Position numbers and translations under genes: made by a program. A DNA stretch of 64,000 nt, from contig SCMQ01000030.1 of NCBI GenBank assembly GCA_005503335.1, positions 1 through 64,000 of the forward strand, given 5' to 3'. Position 1 is the first letter of the stretch. Each line of letters opens with the position of its first letter. This stretch comes from Comamonadaceae bacterium 2FH (GTDB taxonomy: Bacteria; Pseudomonadota; Gammaproteobacteria; Burkholderiales; Burkholderiaceae_C). Below the pieces are notes generated by a model. That model searched no databases, was not told the origin of the DNA, and saw nothing but the letters and a program-made list of their open reading frames with translations. Below, piece after piece: positions 8,017-17,479 of the stretch.

Positions 8017-9438
8017 ATGAACCAGGAACTTTGGCGCCAGCCGCTTTCCGCCCCCGAGCTGCTGCTCGCGCCGCGCTGGACCCTGCTGCCCGAGGGGCCG
8101 CAGGCCGGCTGGGCGGTGCACGTGGCCGGCGGCCGCTTCGCGGCCGTGGGGCCGGCCGAGGAACTGGCGCGCAGCCTGCCCCACCTGCAGGCGTTCGACC
8201 TGCCCCAGACCCTGCTGATGCCGGGCTTCGTCGACGCCCACCACCACCTGACCCAGTCCTTCGGCAAGGCCCTGGCCTTCGGCGAGCCGTCCGAGATCTT
8301 CAAGCGCATCTGGGTGCCGCTCGAGTCCAGCCTGGACGAGCGGGCGCTCCATGTCGCGGCCAAGCTGGCGGCGCTGGAGGCGCTGCGCGGCGGCTTCACC
8401 ACGGTCTGCGACGCGGGCACGCGCGCCCAGAGCGGCCTGGAGGCGATCGCGCGCGCGACCGAGGAGGCCGGCCTGCGCTGCGTGCTGGGCCTGAGCTGCA
8501 ACGACCTGGGCAGCGATCAGCCGCCCGAGGCCATCCTGGCGCGGGCCGAGCGCTTCCTGAGCGCCTGGCCGGCCGACGGCCTGGTCCACCCCTCGCTCGC
8601 GATACCGATCGCCGAGGCCGCGAGCGACCCCATGCTGCGCGAGGTTTCCCAGCTCGCGGCGCGGCACGGCGCGGTGTTCCAGATCCATGTCAACGAGCAC
8701 CTGGCCTCGGTCGAGCGCTCGCTGGTGGCGCGCGGCCTGCGCCCGCTGGAGCACCTGGACCGGGCCGGTGCGCTGGGGCCCCAGACCCTGGTGGCCCATG
8801 CCACGCTGCTCGCGCCGCACGAGCTGAACCTGCTGCGCGAGTCGGGCACGGCCGTGAGCTACAACCCCGTGGCCAGCGCCTGGAAGGGCAACGCGGTGGC
8901 AGATGCAACGCTGATGGCCGCCCTGGGCATACGCTTCGGCCTGGGCACGGACGGCACGCGCAGCGACGGCTTCCGCCTGATGGACGCGGCCGAGACGGCG
9001 CAGCGCCTGACCAGCGGCCTGGCCAACGGCGACTCGTCCTGCGGCGGCGGCTGGCTGTGGCTGGACCGCGCCACGCGCGGCGGCGCCGACGCGGCGGGCC
9101 TGGGCCGGGTGACCGGCGCGATCGCGCCGGGGCTGGCGGCCGACTTCCTGCTGGTGGACCTGGACGTGCCGGAGATGCGGCCGTCCTGGGACCTCAGCTG
9201 GGAGCTGGTGCGCCTGGCGGCGCGCGACCAGATCATTTCGGTGCACGTGGCCGGAAGGCTGCGCCTGTGGCGCGGCTGGCCGGTGGACTGGGACGGGCGC
9301 GCCCTGCTGGCCGAGGTCGACGCGATCGCGGCCGCGTCGGTGGCCAAGGCGCCGATCCAGAAGATCCACCCGAGCTCGCGCGCGCACCGCACGGCCATGC
9401 TGGCGCGCGGCTGGGAGCCCGGCCCGCGCCAGCCCTGA
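8017..9438 (+). CDS. Amidohydrolase of the AtzA/TrzN/8-oxoguanine deaminase group
   Basis: A 473-residue metal-dependent hydrolase. Metal and catalytic residues follow the subtype pattern: DAHHHLTQS (H75 and H77), HVNEH (H224), VAHATL (H261) and GTDGTRSDG (D312). This group deaminates or dechlorinates N-heterocycles such as guanine derivatives, hydroxyatrazine analogues and related compounds. GGAG precedes the ATG at 8017. It is the last gene of the GntR-controlled set and probably hydrolyses the compound handled by the Bug/TauE pair. It ends 4 bases from the convergent scoB. The substrate is not predictable from the sequence; annotation as a specific deaminase would be a guess. Confidence 0.88.
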   Translation: MNQELWRQPLSAPELLLAPRWTLLPEGPQAGWAVHVAGGRFAAVGPAEELARSLPHLQAFDLPQTLLMPGFVDAHHHLTQSFGKALAFGEPSEIFKRIWVPLESSLDERALHVAAKLAALEALRGGFTTVCDAGTRAQSGLEAIARATEEAGLRCVLGLSCNDLGSDQPPEAILARAERFLSAWPADGLVHPSLAIPIAEAASDPMLREVSQLAARHGAVFQIHVNEHLASVERSLVARGLRPLEHLDRAGALGPQTLVAHATLLAPHELNLLRESGTAVSYNPVASAWKGNAVADATLMAALGIRFGLGTDGTRSDGFRLMDAAETAQRLTSGLANGDSSCGGGWLWLDRATRGGADAAGLGRVTGAIAPGLAADFLLVDLDVPEMRPSWDLSWELVRLAARDQIISVHVAGRLRLWRGWPVDWDGRALLAEVDAIAAASVAKAPIQKIHPSSRAHRTAMLARGWEPGPRQP

Positions 9439-9442
9439 CGGA

Positions 9443-10081
9443 TCAGAGCAACGTCACGCCGGTCTTGGACTGGACGAACTCGCGCGTCACGCCGGGCGCG
9501 AGCTCGACGAGCTTGAGGCCCTCGGGCGTCACGTCCATCACGCCGAGGTCGGTGATGATGCGGTCGACCACGCCCACACCGGTCAGCGGCAGGGTGCACT
9601 GGGGCAGGATCTTGAGGTCCTCGGTGCCGTCCTTCTTCTTCGCCACATGCTCCATCAGCACGATCACGCGCTTGACGCCGGCCACCAGGTCCATGGCGCC
9701 GCCCATGCCCTTGACCATCTTGCCCGGGATCATCCAGTTGGCCAGGTCGCCCTTCTCGCTGACCTGCATGGCGCCCAGGATGGACAGGTTGATCTTGCCG
9801 CCACGGATCATGGCGAAGGACTGGTCGCTGCCGAAGATGGACGAGCCCTTGATGGTGGTCACGGTCTGCTTGCCGGCGTTGATCAGGTCGGCGTCGACCT
9901 GGTCCTCGGTCGGGAACGGGCCTATGCCCAGCATGCCGTTCTCGGACTGCAGCCAGACTTCCTTGTCGTCCGGCACGAAGTTGGCCACCAGCGTCGGGAT
10001 GCCGATGCCCAGGTTCACGTAGAAACCGTCCTGCAGTTCCTGGGCCGCGCGCGCGGCCATCTGGTCTTGGGTCCAGGGCAT
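9443..10081 (-). CDS. scoB: 3-oxoacid (succinyl-CoA:acetoacetate) CoA-transferase subunit B
   Basis: The 212-residue beta subunit of a class I CoA-transferase that moves CoA from succinyl-CoA to acetoacetate or another 3-oxoacid. The catalytic glutamate lies in [11 protein letters not shown] (E47), and the typical [22 protein letters not shown] and [12 protein letters not shown] stretches are present. It starts one base after the scoA stop, so the subunits are made from one message. The oxoadipate enzyme PcaJ is similar, but no pca genes lie nearby, and ketone-body use under the divergent PAS-LuxR regulator fits better. Confidence 0.92.
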   Translation of the reverse strand: MPWTQDQMAARAAQELQDGFYVNLGIGIPTLVANFVPDDKEVWLQSENGMLGIGPFPTEDQVDADLINAGKQTVTTIKGSSIFGSDQSFAMIRGGKINLSILGAMQVSEKGDLANWMIPGKMVKGMGGAMDLVAGVKRVIVLMEHVAKKKDGTEDLKILPQCTLPLTGVGVVDRIITDLGVMDVTPEGLKLVELAPGVTREFVQSKTGVTLL

Positions 10082-10082
10082 G

Positions 10083-10790
10083 TCAGCCTCCTTTTTTCTC
10101 GGTGATGGTGCGTTTCTCGATGCGCTTTTCCGGCGTCGGGTTGTGCACGATGCGGTGCACGTAGATGCCCGGCAGGTGGATGTCGTCGGGCGCCAGCTCG
10201 CCGGTGGCGACCACGCGCTCGACCTCGACGATGCAGATCTTGCCGGCGGTGGCCGCGGCCGGGTTGAAGTTGCGCGCCGTCAGGTTGAAGCGCAGGTTGC
10301 CCGAGCGGTCGGCCACGTCGGCCTTGATCAGGGCCACGTCGGGCACCAGGGAGCGCTCCATGACATAGGTCTCGCCGTCGAACTCGCGCAGCTCCTTGCC
10401 CTCGGCGACCAGGGTGCCGACGCCGGTCTTGGTGAAGAAGGCCGGGATGCCCGCGCCGCCGGCGCGCAGCTTCTCGGCCAGCGTGCCCTGGGGCGTGAAC
10501 TCGAGCTCGAGCTCGCCCGCCAGGTACTGGCGCTCGAATTCCTTGTTCTCGCCCACGTAGGACGAGATCATCTTGCGGATCTGGCGCGTCTCCAGCAGCT
10601 TGCCGAGGCCGAAGCCGTCGACACCGGCGTTGTTGGAAATCACGCTCAGGTTCTTCACGCCGGAATCGCGCAGCGCGTCGATCAGCGCCTCGGGAATGCC
10701 GCACAGGCCGAAGCCGCCTACAGCCAGCAGCTGGCCATCGGCGACGACGCCCCTGAGCGCCTCGGCGGCGGAGGGAAAGAGCTTGTTCAC
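10083..10790 (-). CDS. scoA: 3-oxoacid CoA-transferase subunit A
   Basis: The 235-residue alpha subunit of the CoA-transferase. It shows the glycine-rich CoA-binding start ([20 protein letters not shown]), [50 protein letters not shown] and the C-terminal basic tail of subunit A. It is the first gene of the scoAB unit, transcribed away from the PAS-LuxR regulator across a 62-base gap with an inverted repeat. Together the subunits let acetoacetate or related acids enter acetyl-CoA metabolism. Confidence 0.93.
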   Translation of the reverse strand: MNKLFPSAAEALRGVVADGQLLAVGGFGLCGIPEALIDALRDSGVKNLSVISNNAGVDGFGLGKLLETRQIRKMISSYVGENKEFERQYLAGELELEFTPQGTLAEKLRAGGAGIPAFFTKTGVGTLVAEGKELREFDGETYVMERSLVPDVALIKADVADRSGNLRFNLTARNFNPAAATAGKICIVEVERVVATGELAPDDIHLPGIYVHRIVHNPTPEKRIEKRTITEKKGG

Positions 10791-10820
10791 GGAAGTCTCC
10801 TCAAATTCGGAGCATCAACG

Positions 10821-10846
10821 ATACTACGTAATTACATAGGTAGTAT
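10821..10846. promoter_or_regulatory. Inverted repeat between scoA and the PAS-LuxR gene
   Basis: ATACTAC at 10821-10827 and GTAGTAT at 10840-10846 form perfect 7-base arms 12 bases apart, within the 62-base divergent gap. The centre includes GTAATTAC, itself palindromic. The right arm ends six bases before the regulator start, so a protein bound here would cover the start region of both genes. It is a good candidate for the binding site of the LuxR-type regulator. Confidence 0.65.
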
Positions 10847-10852
10847 TTCGTA

Positions 10853-11440
10853 ATGGAGACCCCTAGCCGCCCCGGCATGCCCGTGCCCGACATCGACTAC
10901 CGCCTGGCCTTCGAGCTCGCGCCGATCGGCCTGGTGCTGTCGAGCAACCGCACCATGGTGGACTGCAACCAGCGCCTGTGCGAGATGTTCGGCGCCGCGC
11001 GCGAGCAACTGGTCGGCCAGAGCTTCCAGCTGCTCTACCCCAGCGCCGACGAGTACGAGCGCACCGGCGCGCGCATCGAGCCCATCCTCAACGCCCGCGG
11101 CGTCTACGCCGACGACCGCGTGATGAAGCGCGTCGGCGGGCGTTTCCAAGGGGAGACCTTCTGGTGCCACGTGACTGGCCGCGCGCTCAACCGCGAGACG
11201 CCGCACGAGGCCGGCATCTGGACCTTCGAGGACCTGAGCGCGCGCCGTCCGGTCAAGGCCGAGCTGACGGCGCGCGAGCGCGAGGTGGCGGCCCACCTGA
11301 TGGGCGGCCTGACCTCCAAGGAAATCGGCCGCGCCCTGGCCATCAGCCACCGCACGGTGGAGATCCATCGCGCACGCCTGATGCGCAAGTACCGGGCCAG
11401 CACCACGGCCGACCTGGTGCACAAGCTCATGGCCGGCTAA
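10853..11440 (+). CDS. PAS-domain transcriptional regulator with LuxR-type HTH
   Basis: A 195-residue regulator. Residues 16-130 form a PAS sensor domain (DYRLAFELAPIGLVLSSNR, FQLLYPSADEYERTGARIEP) and residues 135-192 a LuxR/GerE DNA-binding domain (LTAREREVAAHLMGGLTSKEIGRALAISHRTVEIHRARLMRKY). It has no receiver domain, so it is not a two-component response regulator. It is divergent from scoAB and most likely activates it in response to a small molecule. The start at 10853 lies next to the inverted repeat and shows no Shine-Dalgarno, so the message may be nearly leaderless; a second ATG at 10877 is possible. Confidence 0.88.
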   Translation: METPSRPGMPVPDIDYRLAFELAPIGLVLSSNRTMVDCNQRLCEMFGAAREQLVGQSFQLLYPSADEYERTGARIEPILNARGVYADDRVMKRVGGRFQGETFWCHVTGRALNRETPHEAGIWTFEDLSARRPVKAELTAREREVAAHLMGGLTSKEIGRALAISHRTVEIHRARLMRKYRASTTADLVHKLMAG

Positions 11441-11517
11441 GTCCGGCGCTCCCGCGCTGCACGAAAGCGGTTTTTCGGGGATCATGCGGGCTTCCCCCAC
11501 TTCGCACCCGCCCCACC

Positions 11518-12021
11518 ATGACCCTCTCCATGTACCAGGCCAGCGTGCCCGTCTTCGTGCGCCAGCTGCACAACCTGTCGGCCATTCTCGACAAGGCCAT
11601 CGCCCACGCCGACGCCACCGGCCTGGACCCGGCCGAACTCGTCGCGGCGCGCCTGGCGCCCGACATGCTGCCCTTTTCCAACCAGGTCCAGATCGCCAGC
11701 GACAACGCCAAGGGCTGCGCGGCCCGGCTCGCCGGCGTCGAGCCGCCGCGCTGGGAGGACAAGGAGCAGACGCTGCCCGAGCTGCAGGACCGCATCGCCA
11801 GGACGCTGGACTTCCTGCAGGGCTTTGAGCCCGGGCAGATCGACGGCTGCGAGGCCAGGGAGATCACGCTCAAGCTGCGCGACAGGGAGCTGAAATTCAG
11901 CGGCCAGAGCTACCTGCTGGGCTTCGCCCTGCCCAATTTCTTCTTCCACGTGGTCACGGCCTACGACCTGCTGCGCCACAAGGGCGTGCCGCTGGGCAAG
12001 CGGGACTACCTGGGCGGCTGA
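11518..12021 (+). CDS. DUF1993-family protein
   Basis: A 167-residue soluble protein matching the DUF1993 family, which has a DinB-like four-helix fold. Visible landmarks are the N-terminus MTLSMYQASVPVFVRQL, the central FSNQVQIASDNAKG, and the C-terminal NFFFHVVTAYDLLRHKGVPLGKRDYLG, which closes most members. Family function is unknown. It is a single gene, and its stop is five bases from the convergent chemoreceptor stop. Confidence 0.88.
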   Translation: MTLSMYQASVPVFVRQLHNLSAILDKAIAHADATGLDPAELVAARLAPDMLPFSNQVQIASDNAKGCAARLAGVEPPRWEDKEQTLPELQDRIARTLDFLQGFEPGQIDGCEAREITLKLRDRELKFSGQSYLLGFALPNFFFHVVTAYDLLRHKGVPLGKRDYLGG

Positions 12022-12026
12022 GACCC

Positions 12027-13706
12027 TCAGTCGAGCAGCGCCAGCACCGGCGCGCCCCGCTCGCGCACCGGGTCGGCGCGCCCGCCCAGGACCGCCGGGC
12101 CGGGGTCGCCCTCGAGCCCGGCCTCGGCCGCCTGGCCGGCATCGAGCTTGAACGTACGCGTCGCCTGGACCAGGCGATCGGCCTGCTCGCTGAGGCTGCC
12201 GGAAGCAGCCGCGCTCTCCTCCACCAGCGCGGCGTTGTGCTGGGTCACCTGGTCGATCTGGCGGACGGCCGCGTTGACCGCGCCGATGTCGCGCGTCTGC
12301 TCGCTGGCTGCGGCGCTGATCTGGCCGAGCAGCTCCGCCACCTGGCGCACCTGCAGCACGAGGTCGTTCATGGTCAGGCCCGCGTCGCTGACCAGGCTGG
12401 AGCCGGTACTGACCTTCTCCCCGCTGGCATGGATCAGCTCTCTGATCTCCCCGGCCGCCTGCGCCGAGCGTTGCGCCAGGCCGCGCACCTCGCTGGCCAC
12501 CACGGCGAAGCCGCGCCCCTGCTCGCCGGCGCGCGCGGCCTCCACCGCCGCGTTGAGCGCCAGGATATTGGTCTGGAAGGCGATGCCGTCGATCACGCCG
12601 ATGATGTCGCGGATTCGCGCGGCGCTGTCCGCGATCTCGGACATGGTGGCCACCACCTGGCCCATCACCGTGCCCCCTTGCGCCGCGACCGCGCTGGCCG
12701 AGCTGGCGAGCGCCGCCGCCTGGCCGGCGGCACCGGCGCTGTGCTCGACCGCGTCGGCCAGCTGCGCCATGGCGGCCGCCGTCTGCTGCAGGCTGGAGGC
12801 CTGCTGCTCGGTGCGCTGGCTCAGGTCGGCGCTGCCGGTGGCGATCTGGCCGGAGCCGATGGCGATGCTGTGGGCGCTGCTGCGCACGGTGCCGACCACG
12901 CCGACCAGGCTTTCGTTCATGGCCTTGAGCGCGTCCAGCAATTGCCCGGTCTCGTCGCTGCCGGACACCTCGATACGCGAACTCAGGTCGCCCGCCGCCA
13001 CCGTACGCGCCACCTGCACGGCCTGGTGAATCGGACGCGTGATCGATCGGGCGATCAGCCAGCACAGCCAGGCCCCGAGGCAGAAGCAGGCCAGCGAGAT
13101 GCCCACCAGCAGGCCGGAGGTGCGGCGGTACTGCGCCGAAATCGGCTCGGCGATGGAGCGCACGGCCTGCACGGCGCGCTGGCTGATCTCGCTGCTGCCC
13201 GTCTCCATCTCGTGCACCGACTGCTTGTGCGCCTCGAACGCCTTGTTGGCGTCCTCCGCCGTTCCGAGCAGGCCGTTGTCTATCATGCCCACGGTCTTCT
13301 CGAAACCGCCGGCGTATTGGCGCAGGCCCTCGTCGATCCGGTCCAGGGCAAGCCGGTCCGCCTCGCCCAGCGCGAGTTGCCGCGTGGACGCGATGGACGC
13401 CTGGAGGCTGGACAGGTTCTCCCGCCACTTCTGCCGGTACGAGGCGAAGCGGTCGGGGGCATCGAGGTTGATGAAGCTGTCCTTCTCGTAGCGGCGCGCC
13501 GTCAGGATGTGGATGCGGATCTCGTCCGCCTTCTGCGCCAGCAGCATGTCCGAATCGATCGCCGTCGTCGCGGCACGGTAGACGCTGTGCAGGCCGTGCA
13601 GGCCTATGCCCATGGCCAGGGCCAGCAGCAACAGCACCACGCCAAAGCCCAGCCCCAGCCGCATGCCGATCGATGTGGCGCGAAGAAAATGCCGAAGAGA
13701 GTTCAA
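12027..13706 (-). CDS. Methyl-accepting chemotaxis protein
   Basis: A 559-residue inner-membrane chemoreceptor. TM1 is at residues 15-37 ([20 protein letters not shown]), followed by a roughly 150-residue periplasmic four-helix sensor ([25 protein letters not shown]), TM2 near 200-220 ([20 protein letters not shown]), a HAMP segment and a long coiled-coil signalling domain. The tip is conserved ([33 protein letters not shown]) and would contact CheA/CheW. The sensor resembles the Tar-like four-helix bundle. The ligand is unknown and no che genes are in the window. The C-terminus lacks a CheR-tethering pentapeptide. Confidence 0.93.
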   Translation of the reverse strand: MNSLRHFLRATSIGMRLGLGFGVVLLLLALAMGIGLHGLHSVYRAATTAIDSDMLLAQKADEIRIHILTARRYEKDSFINLDAPDRFASYRQKWRENLSSLQASIASTRQLALGEADRLALDRIDEGLRQYAGGFEKTVGMIDNGLLGTAEDANKAFEAHKQSVHEMETGSSEISQRAVQAVRSIAEPISAQYRRTSGLLVGISLACFCLGAWLCWLIARSITRPIHQAVQVARTVAAGDLSSRIEVSGSDETGQLLDALKAMNESLVGVVGTVRSSAHSIAIGSGQIATGSADLSQRTEQQASSLQQTAAAMAQLADAVEHSAGAAGQAAALASSASAVAAQGGTVMGQVVATMSEIADSAARIRDIIGVIDGIAFQTNILALNAAVEAARAGEQGRGFAVVASEVRGLAQRSAQAAGEIRELIHASGEKVSTGSSLVSDAGLTMNDLVLQVRQVAELLGQISAAASEQTRDIGAVNAAVRQIDQVTQHNAALVEESAAASGSLSEQADRLVQATRTFKLDAGQAAEAGLEGDPGPAVLGGRADPVRERGAPVLALLD

Positions 13707-13940
13707 GCCTGCCTGCCTTCCAATGTCGGGCGCCCGCGGCTGCGGGCATGCGATGCACCGGGTGGCCCTGCCGCCCGTGGTCCAAGGCCTCGAATGATGC
13801 GGTGAGCGGCTGCGACGGATATCGGGATAAGCGGACCATTTCCAGCCCAGTTCACGCCGCTGTCACAGAAGAGGGACGGACGGCCGCCATCCCGTCCTGC
13901 AAAATGAGCCTTAGGGATTCCGAACCGCCAGGAGACGTCC

Positions 13941-14513
13941 ATGAACCGCTACCCTGCCCCCGCCATTGCCGACCTGCCCGAGGACCTGCGCGCCAGGATC
14001 CTTGAGGTGCAGGAAAAAGCCGGCTTCGTGCCCAATGTGTTCCTGGCGCTGGCGCGCCGTCCGGCCGAATGGCGCGCCTTCTTCGCCTACCACGACGCGC
14101 TGATGCTCAAGGAGGAAGGCTCCTTGACCAAGGGCGAGCGCGAGATGATCGTCACCGCCACCAGCGCCGCCAACCGCTGCCTGTACTGCGTGGTCGCGCA
14201 CGGCGCGCTGCTGCGCATCTACGAGAAGAAGCCCCTGGTCGCCGACCAGGTGGCGGTGAACTGGCGCAAGGCCGACATCACGCCGCGCCAGCGCGCCATG
14301 CTGGACTTCGCGATGAAGGTCTGCCAGCAGGCCGACGAGATCGAGGACGGCGACTTCACGGCCCTGCACGCCCACGGCTTTTCCGACGAGGACATCTGGG
14401 ACATCGCCGCCATCACCGCCTTCTTCGGCCTGTCCAACCGCATGGCCTCGTTCAGCAACATGATGCCGAATCCCGAGTTCTACCTGCTGGGGCGCGTGCC
14501 CAGGCAGAAGTAG
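13941..14513 (+). CDS. AhpD-like peroxidase-related enzyme (carboxymuconolactone decarboxylase fold)
   Basis: A 190-residue protein of the AhpD/CMD superfamily. The redox motif is CLYC in ANRCLYCVVAHGALLRIY, the CxxC-plus-distal-His arrangement of alkylhydroperoxidases. The remainder (ITPRQRAMLDFAMKVCQQADEI, GFSDEDIWDIAAITAFFGLSNRMAS) fits the uncharacterised peroxidase-related subfamily. GGAG lies before the ATG. The 234-base gap upstream carries the promoters of this gene and the divergent chemoreceptor. The role is inferred to be peroxide or thiol chemistry. Confidence 0.87.
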   Translation: MNRYPAPAIADLPEDLRARILEVQEKAGFVPNVFLALARRPAEWRAFFAYHDALMLKEEGSLTKGEREMIVTATSAANRCLYCVVAHGALLRIYEKKPLVADQVAVNWRKADITPRQRAMLDFAMKVCQQADEIEDGDFTALHAHGFSDEDIWDIAAITAFFGLSNRMASFSNMMPNPEFYLLGRVPRQK

Positions 14514-14535
14514 GCGCCGGACGCCCTCCCAGCGC

Positions 14536-15267
<732 letters not shown>

Positions 15268-15285
15268 GGAGGGTTCTTTCTTGTT

Positions 15286-15936
15286 TCAAGCGCGCGCGTG
15301 GAGGCGGCGCTCCAGGGATTTGGCGTACAGGCTGATCGGAAAGCACAGCGCGAAGTACATCAAGGCCACGCAGCTGTAGACCACGAAGGGACGGAAGGTG
15401 GCGTTGGTGATCATGGTGCCGGCCTTGGTCAGCTCGATGAAGCCGATCACCGAGGCCAGCGCCGTGCCCTTGACCACCTGGACCAGAAATCCCACGGTGG
15501 GCGCGACGGCGATGCGCGCGGCCTGGGGCAGCACCACATGGCGCAGCTGCTCGCCGAAGCTCAGGGCCAGGCTTTGCGCGGCCTCCCACTGGCCGCGCGG
15601 GATGGCATTCACGCAGCCGCGCCAGATCTCGGTCAGAAAGGCGCTGGTGTAGAGCGTCAGGGCCAGGGTCGCGGCCACCCAGGCCGAGGTGGGCACGCCG
15701 AACAGCGCCAGGCCGAAATAGGCCAGGAACAGCTGCATCAGCAGCGGCGTGCCCTGGAACAGCTGCACGTAGCCGCCCACCAACCGGTCCGCGCCGCGGG
15801 CGCCCGACAGGCGCAGCACCAGCAACAGCCCCCCAACCAGGCCGCCGCCGACGAAGGCGATCAGCGACAGGGCGACGGTCCAGCGCGCCGCCAGCAGCAG
15901 GTTGCGCAGGATGTCCCAAAGGGAAAAGTCGACCAT
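15286..15936 (-). CDS. Polar amino acid ABC transporter permease
   Basis: A 216-residue inner-membrane permease of the HisMQ type with about five helices. The EAA cytoplasmic loop is EAAQSLALSFGEQLRHVVLPQA, which docks the ATPase. The N-terminal LLAARWTVALSLIAFVGGGLVGGLLLVLRL is typical of this family. It is separated from the upstream permease by 81 bases and from the ATPase by 18. Confidence 0.92.
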   Translation of the reverse strand: MVDFSLWDILRNLLLAARWTVALSLIAFVGGGLVGGLLLVLRLSGARGADRLVGGYVQLFQGTPLLMQLFLAYFGLALFGVPTSAWVAATLALTLYTSAFLTEIWRGCVNAIPRGQWEAAQSLALSFGEQLRHVVLPQAARIAVAPTVGFLVQVVKGTALASVIGFIELTKAGTMITNATFRPFVVYSCVALMYFALCFPISLYAKSLERRLHARA

Positions 15937-16017
15937 GGCTAGGCCTCCTGCCGGGCCGCCCCAAGGGAGGCCTGGCCCCCTAGCGGGGCAGCGAACGGAT
16001 GTGAGCGTGGGGGCATA

Positions 16018-16680
16018 TTATTTCCCGAACAGGAACTTCGGTCCGAACCAGTTGAGCAGCCGGCGCAGCGCGACGGACAGCCCCAGGTACAGCAGCGTGG
16101 CGACGATGAAGGCCTCGAAGGCGCGGAAATTGCGGCTCTGGATCAGGTTGGCCGCGTAGCTGAGCTCCTCGGTGGCGATCTGGCCGCAGACCGCCGAGCC
16201 CAGCATGACGATCACGATCTGGCTCACCAGCGCCGGCCAGACCCGCTTGAGCGCCGGCGGCAACACCACGCGCATGAAGGTCTGCGCGCGGCTCAGCGCC
16301 AGGCTCATCGCGGCCTCGATCTGCCCGCGCGGCGTAGCGACGATGCCGGCGCGCACGATTTCGGCTGCATAGGCCCCGAGGTTCATCACCATGGCGATGA
16401 CCGAGGCCGCTTCGGGCGTGAGCTTGAGGCCGGCCGCCGGCAGCCCGAAGAACACGAAGAACAGCTGCACGATGAAGGGCGTGTTGCGGATCAGCTCCAC
16501 ATAGGCACCGACCACCCAGCGCGCCCCCGCCGGGCCATGCACGCGCAACCAGGCGCAGGCCACGCCCAGCGCCACGCCGACCAGGGTGGCGACCGCGGTC
16601 AGCGCCAGCGTCCAGGCCACGCCCTTGGCCAGCAGCGGCCACTGGCCGAGGACGGCGGCAAAGTCGAGCTCGATGGCCAT
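16018..16680 (-). CDS. Polar amino acid ABC transporter permease
   Basis: The 220-residue partner permease, with the same HisMQ architecture and its own EAA loop (EAAMSLALSRAQTFMRVVLPPAL). It ends in FGPKFLFGK. It starts four bases after the stop of the binding protein gene. The two permeases presumably form a heterodimer. The motif LIRNTPFIVQLFFVFFGLP is characteristic of amino acid rather than sugar or peptide importers. Confidence 0.92.
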   Translation of the reverse strand: MAIELDFAAVLGQWPLLAKGVAWTLALTAVATLVGVALGVACAWLRVHGPAGARWVVGAYVELIRNTPFIVQLFFVFFGLPAAGLKLTPEAASVIAMVMNLGAYAAEIVRAGIVATPRGQIEAAMSLALSRAQTFMRVVLPPALKRVWPALVSQIVIVMLGSAVCGQIATEELSYAANLIQSRNFRAFEAFIVATLLYLGLSVALRRLLNWFGPKFLFGK

Positions 16681-16684
16681 GGGC

Positions 16685-17479
16685 TTACTGCGGCAGGTCG
16701 CCGGCGCCGCGGCCCAGCCACTTCATCGCCATGCGGTCGAGGTCGCCCGCCTTCTTGGCGCCGGCGATGATCTCGTTGACCTTCAGGCGCAGCTTGTCCT
16801 CGCCCTTGGCCACGCCGATGAAGTTCGGGCTGTCCTTGAGCAGCAGCTTGTATTCGGTGCCGAGCTGCGGGTTCCTGGCCATCATGTTGCCGGCCACCGA
16901 GGCGCCGGTCGCGATCAGCTGCACCTGGCCCGAGACGAAGGCCGAGACCGTGGCGTTGTTGTCCTCGAAGCGCTTGATGTCGGCGCCGGCCGGCGCGAGC
17001 TTGCTGAGCTCCTGGTCCTCGATCGCGCCGCGCGTCACGCCCACGCTCTTGCCGGCCAGGTCGGCGAAGCCCTTGACGTTCAGGCTCTTGGCCGCGAACA
17101 CGGCCTGGAAGAACGGCGAGTAGGCGGCCGTGAAGTCGATCACCTTCTCGCGCTCGGGGTTCTTGCCTAGCGTGGAGATCACGAGGTCGGCCTTCTTGGT
17201 CTGCAGGTAGGCGATGCGGTTGGCGCTGGTCACCGGCGCCAGCTCCACCGCCACGCCGAGCTTGGCACCGATGTAGTTGGCCATGTCGATGTCCAGGCCC
17301 TGCGGCTTGAGATCGGTGCCGACGAAGCCGTAGGGCGGGAAGTCGGTCGGGATCGCGATGACGATTTTCTTGGCCTTGAGGATGTCGTCGAGCGCGGTCT
17401 GGGCCTGGGCACCGCCGGCGGCGAGCAGGGCCGCGGCGGCCAGGCCGAGGACGAAGTGACGCTTGGAGAACAGGTTCAT
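16685..17479 (-). CDS. Polar amino acid ABC transporter substrate-binding protein
   Basis: A 264-residue periplasmic binding protein (SBP_bac_3). It has a signal peptide (MNLFSKRHFVLGLAAAALLAAGGAQAQ) and a mature domain with DFPPYGFVGTDLKPQGLDIDMANYIG and KADLVISTLGKNPEREKVIDFTAAY. Its ATG overlaps the stop of the GntR/FCD regulator (ATGA at 17479-17476), so regulator and transporter are translationally coupled. The exact amino acid or amino acid-like ligand is not evident. Confidence 0.93.
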   Translation of the reverse strand: MNLFSKRHFVLGLAAAALLAAGGAQAQTALDDILKAKKIVIAIPTDFPPYGFVGTDLKPQGLDIDMANYIGAKLGVAVELAPVTSANRIAYLQTKKADLVISTLGKNPEREKVIDFTAAYSPFFQAVFAAKSLNVKGFADLAGKSVGVTRGAIEDQELSKLAPAGADIKRFEDNNATVSAFVSGQVQLIATGASVAGNMMARNPQLGTEYKLLLKDSPNFIGVAKGEDKLRLKVNEIIAGAKKAGDLDRMAMKWLGRGAGDLPQ

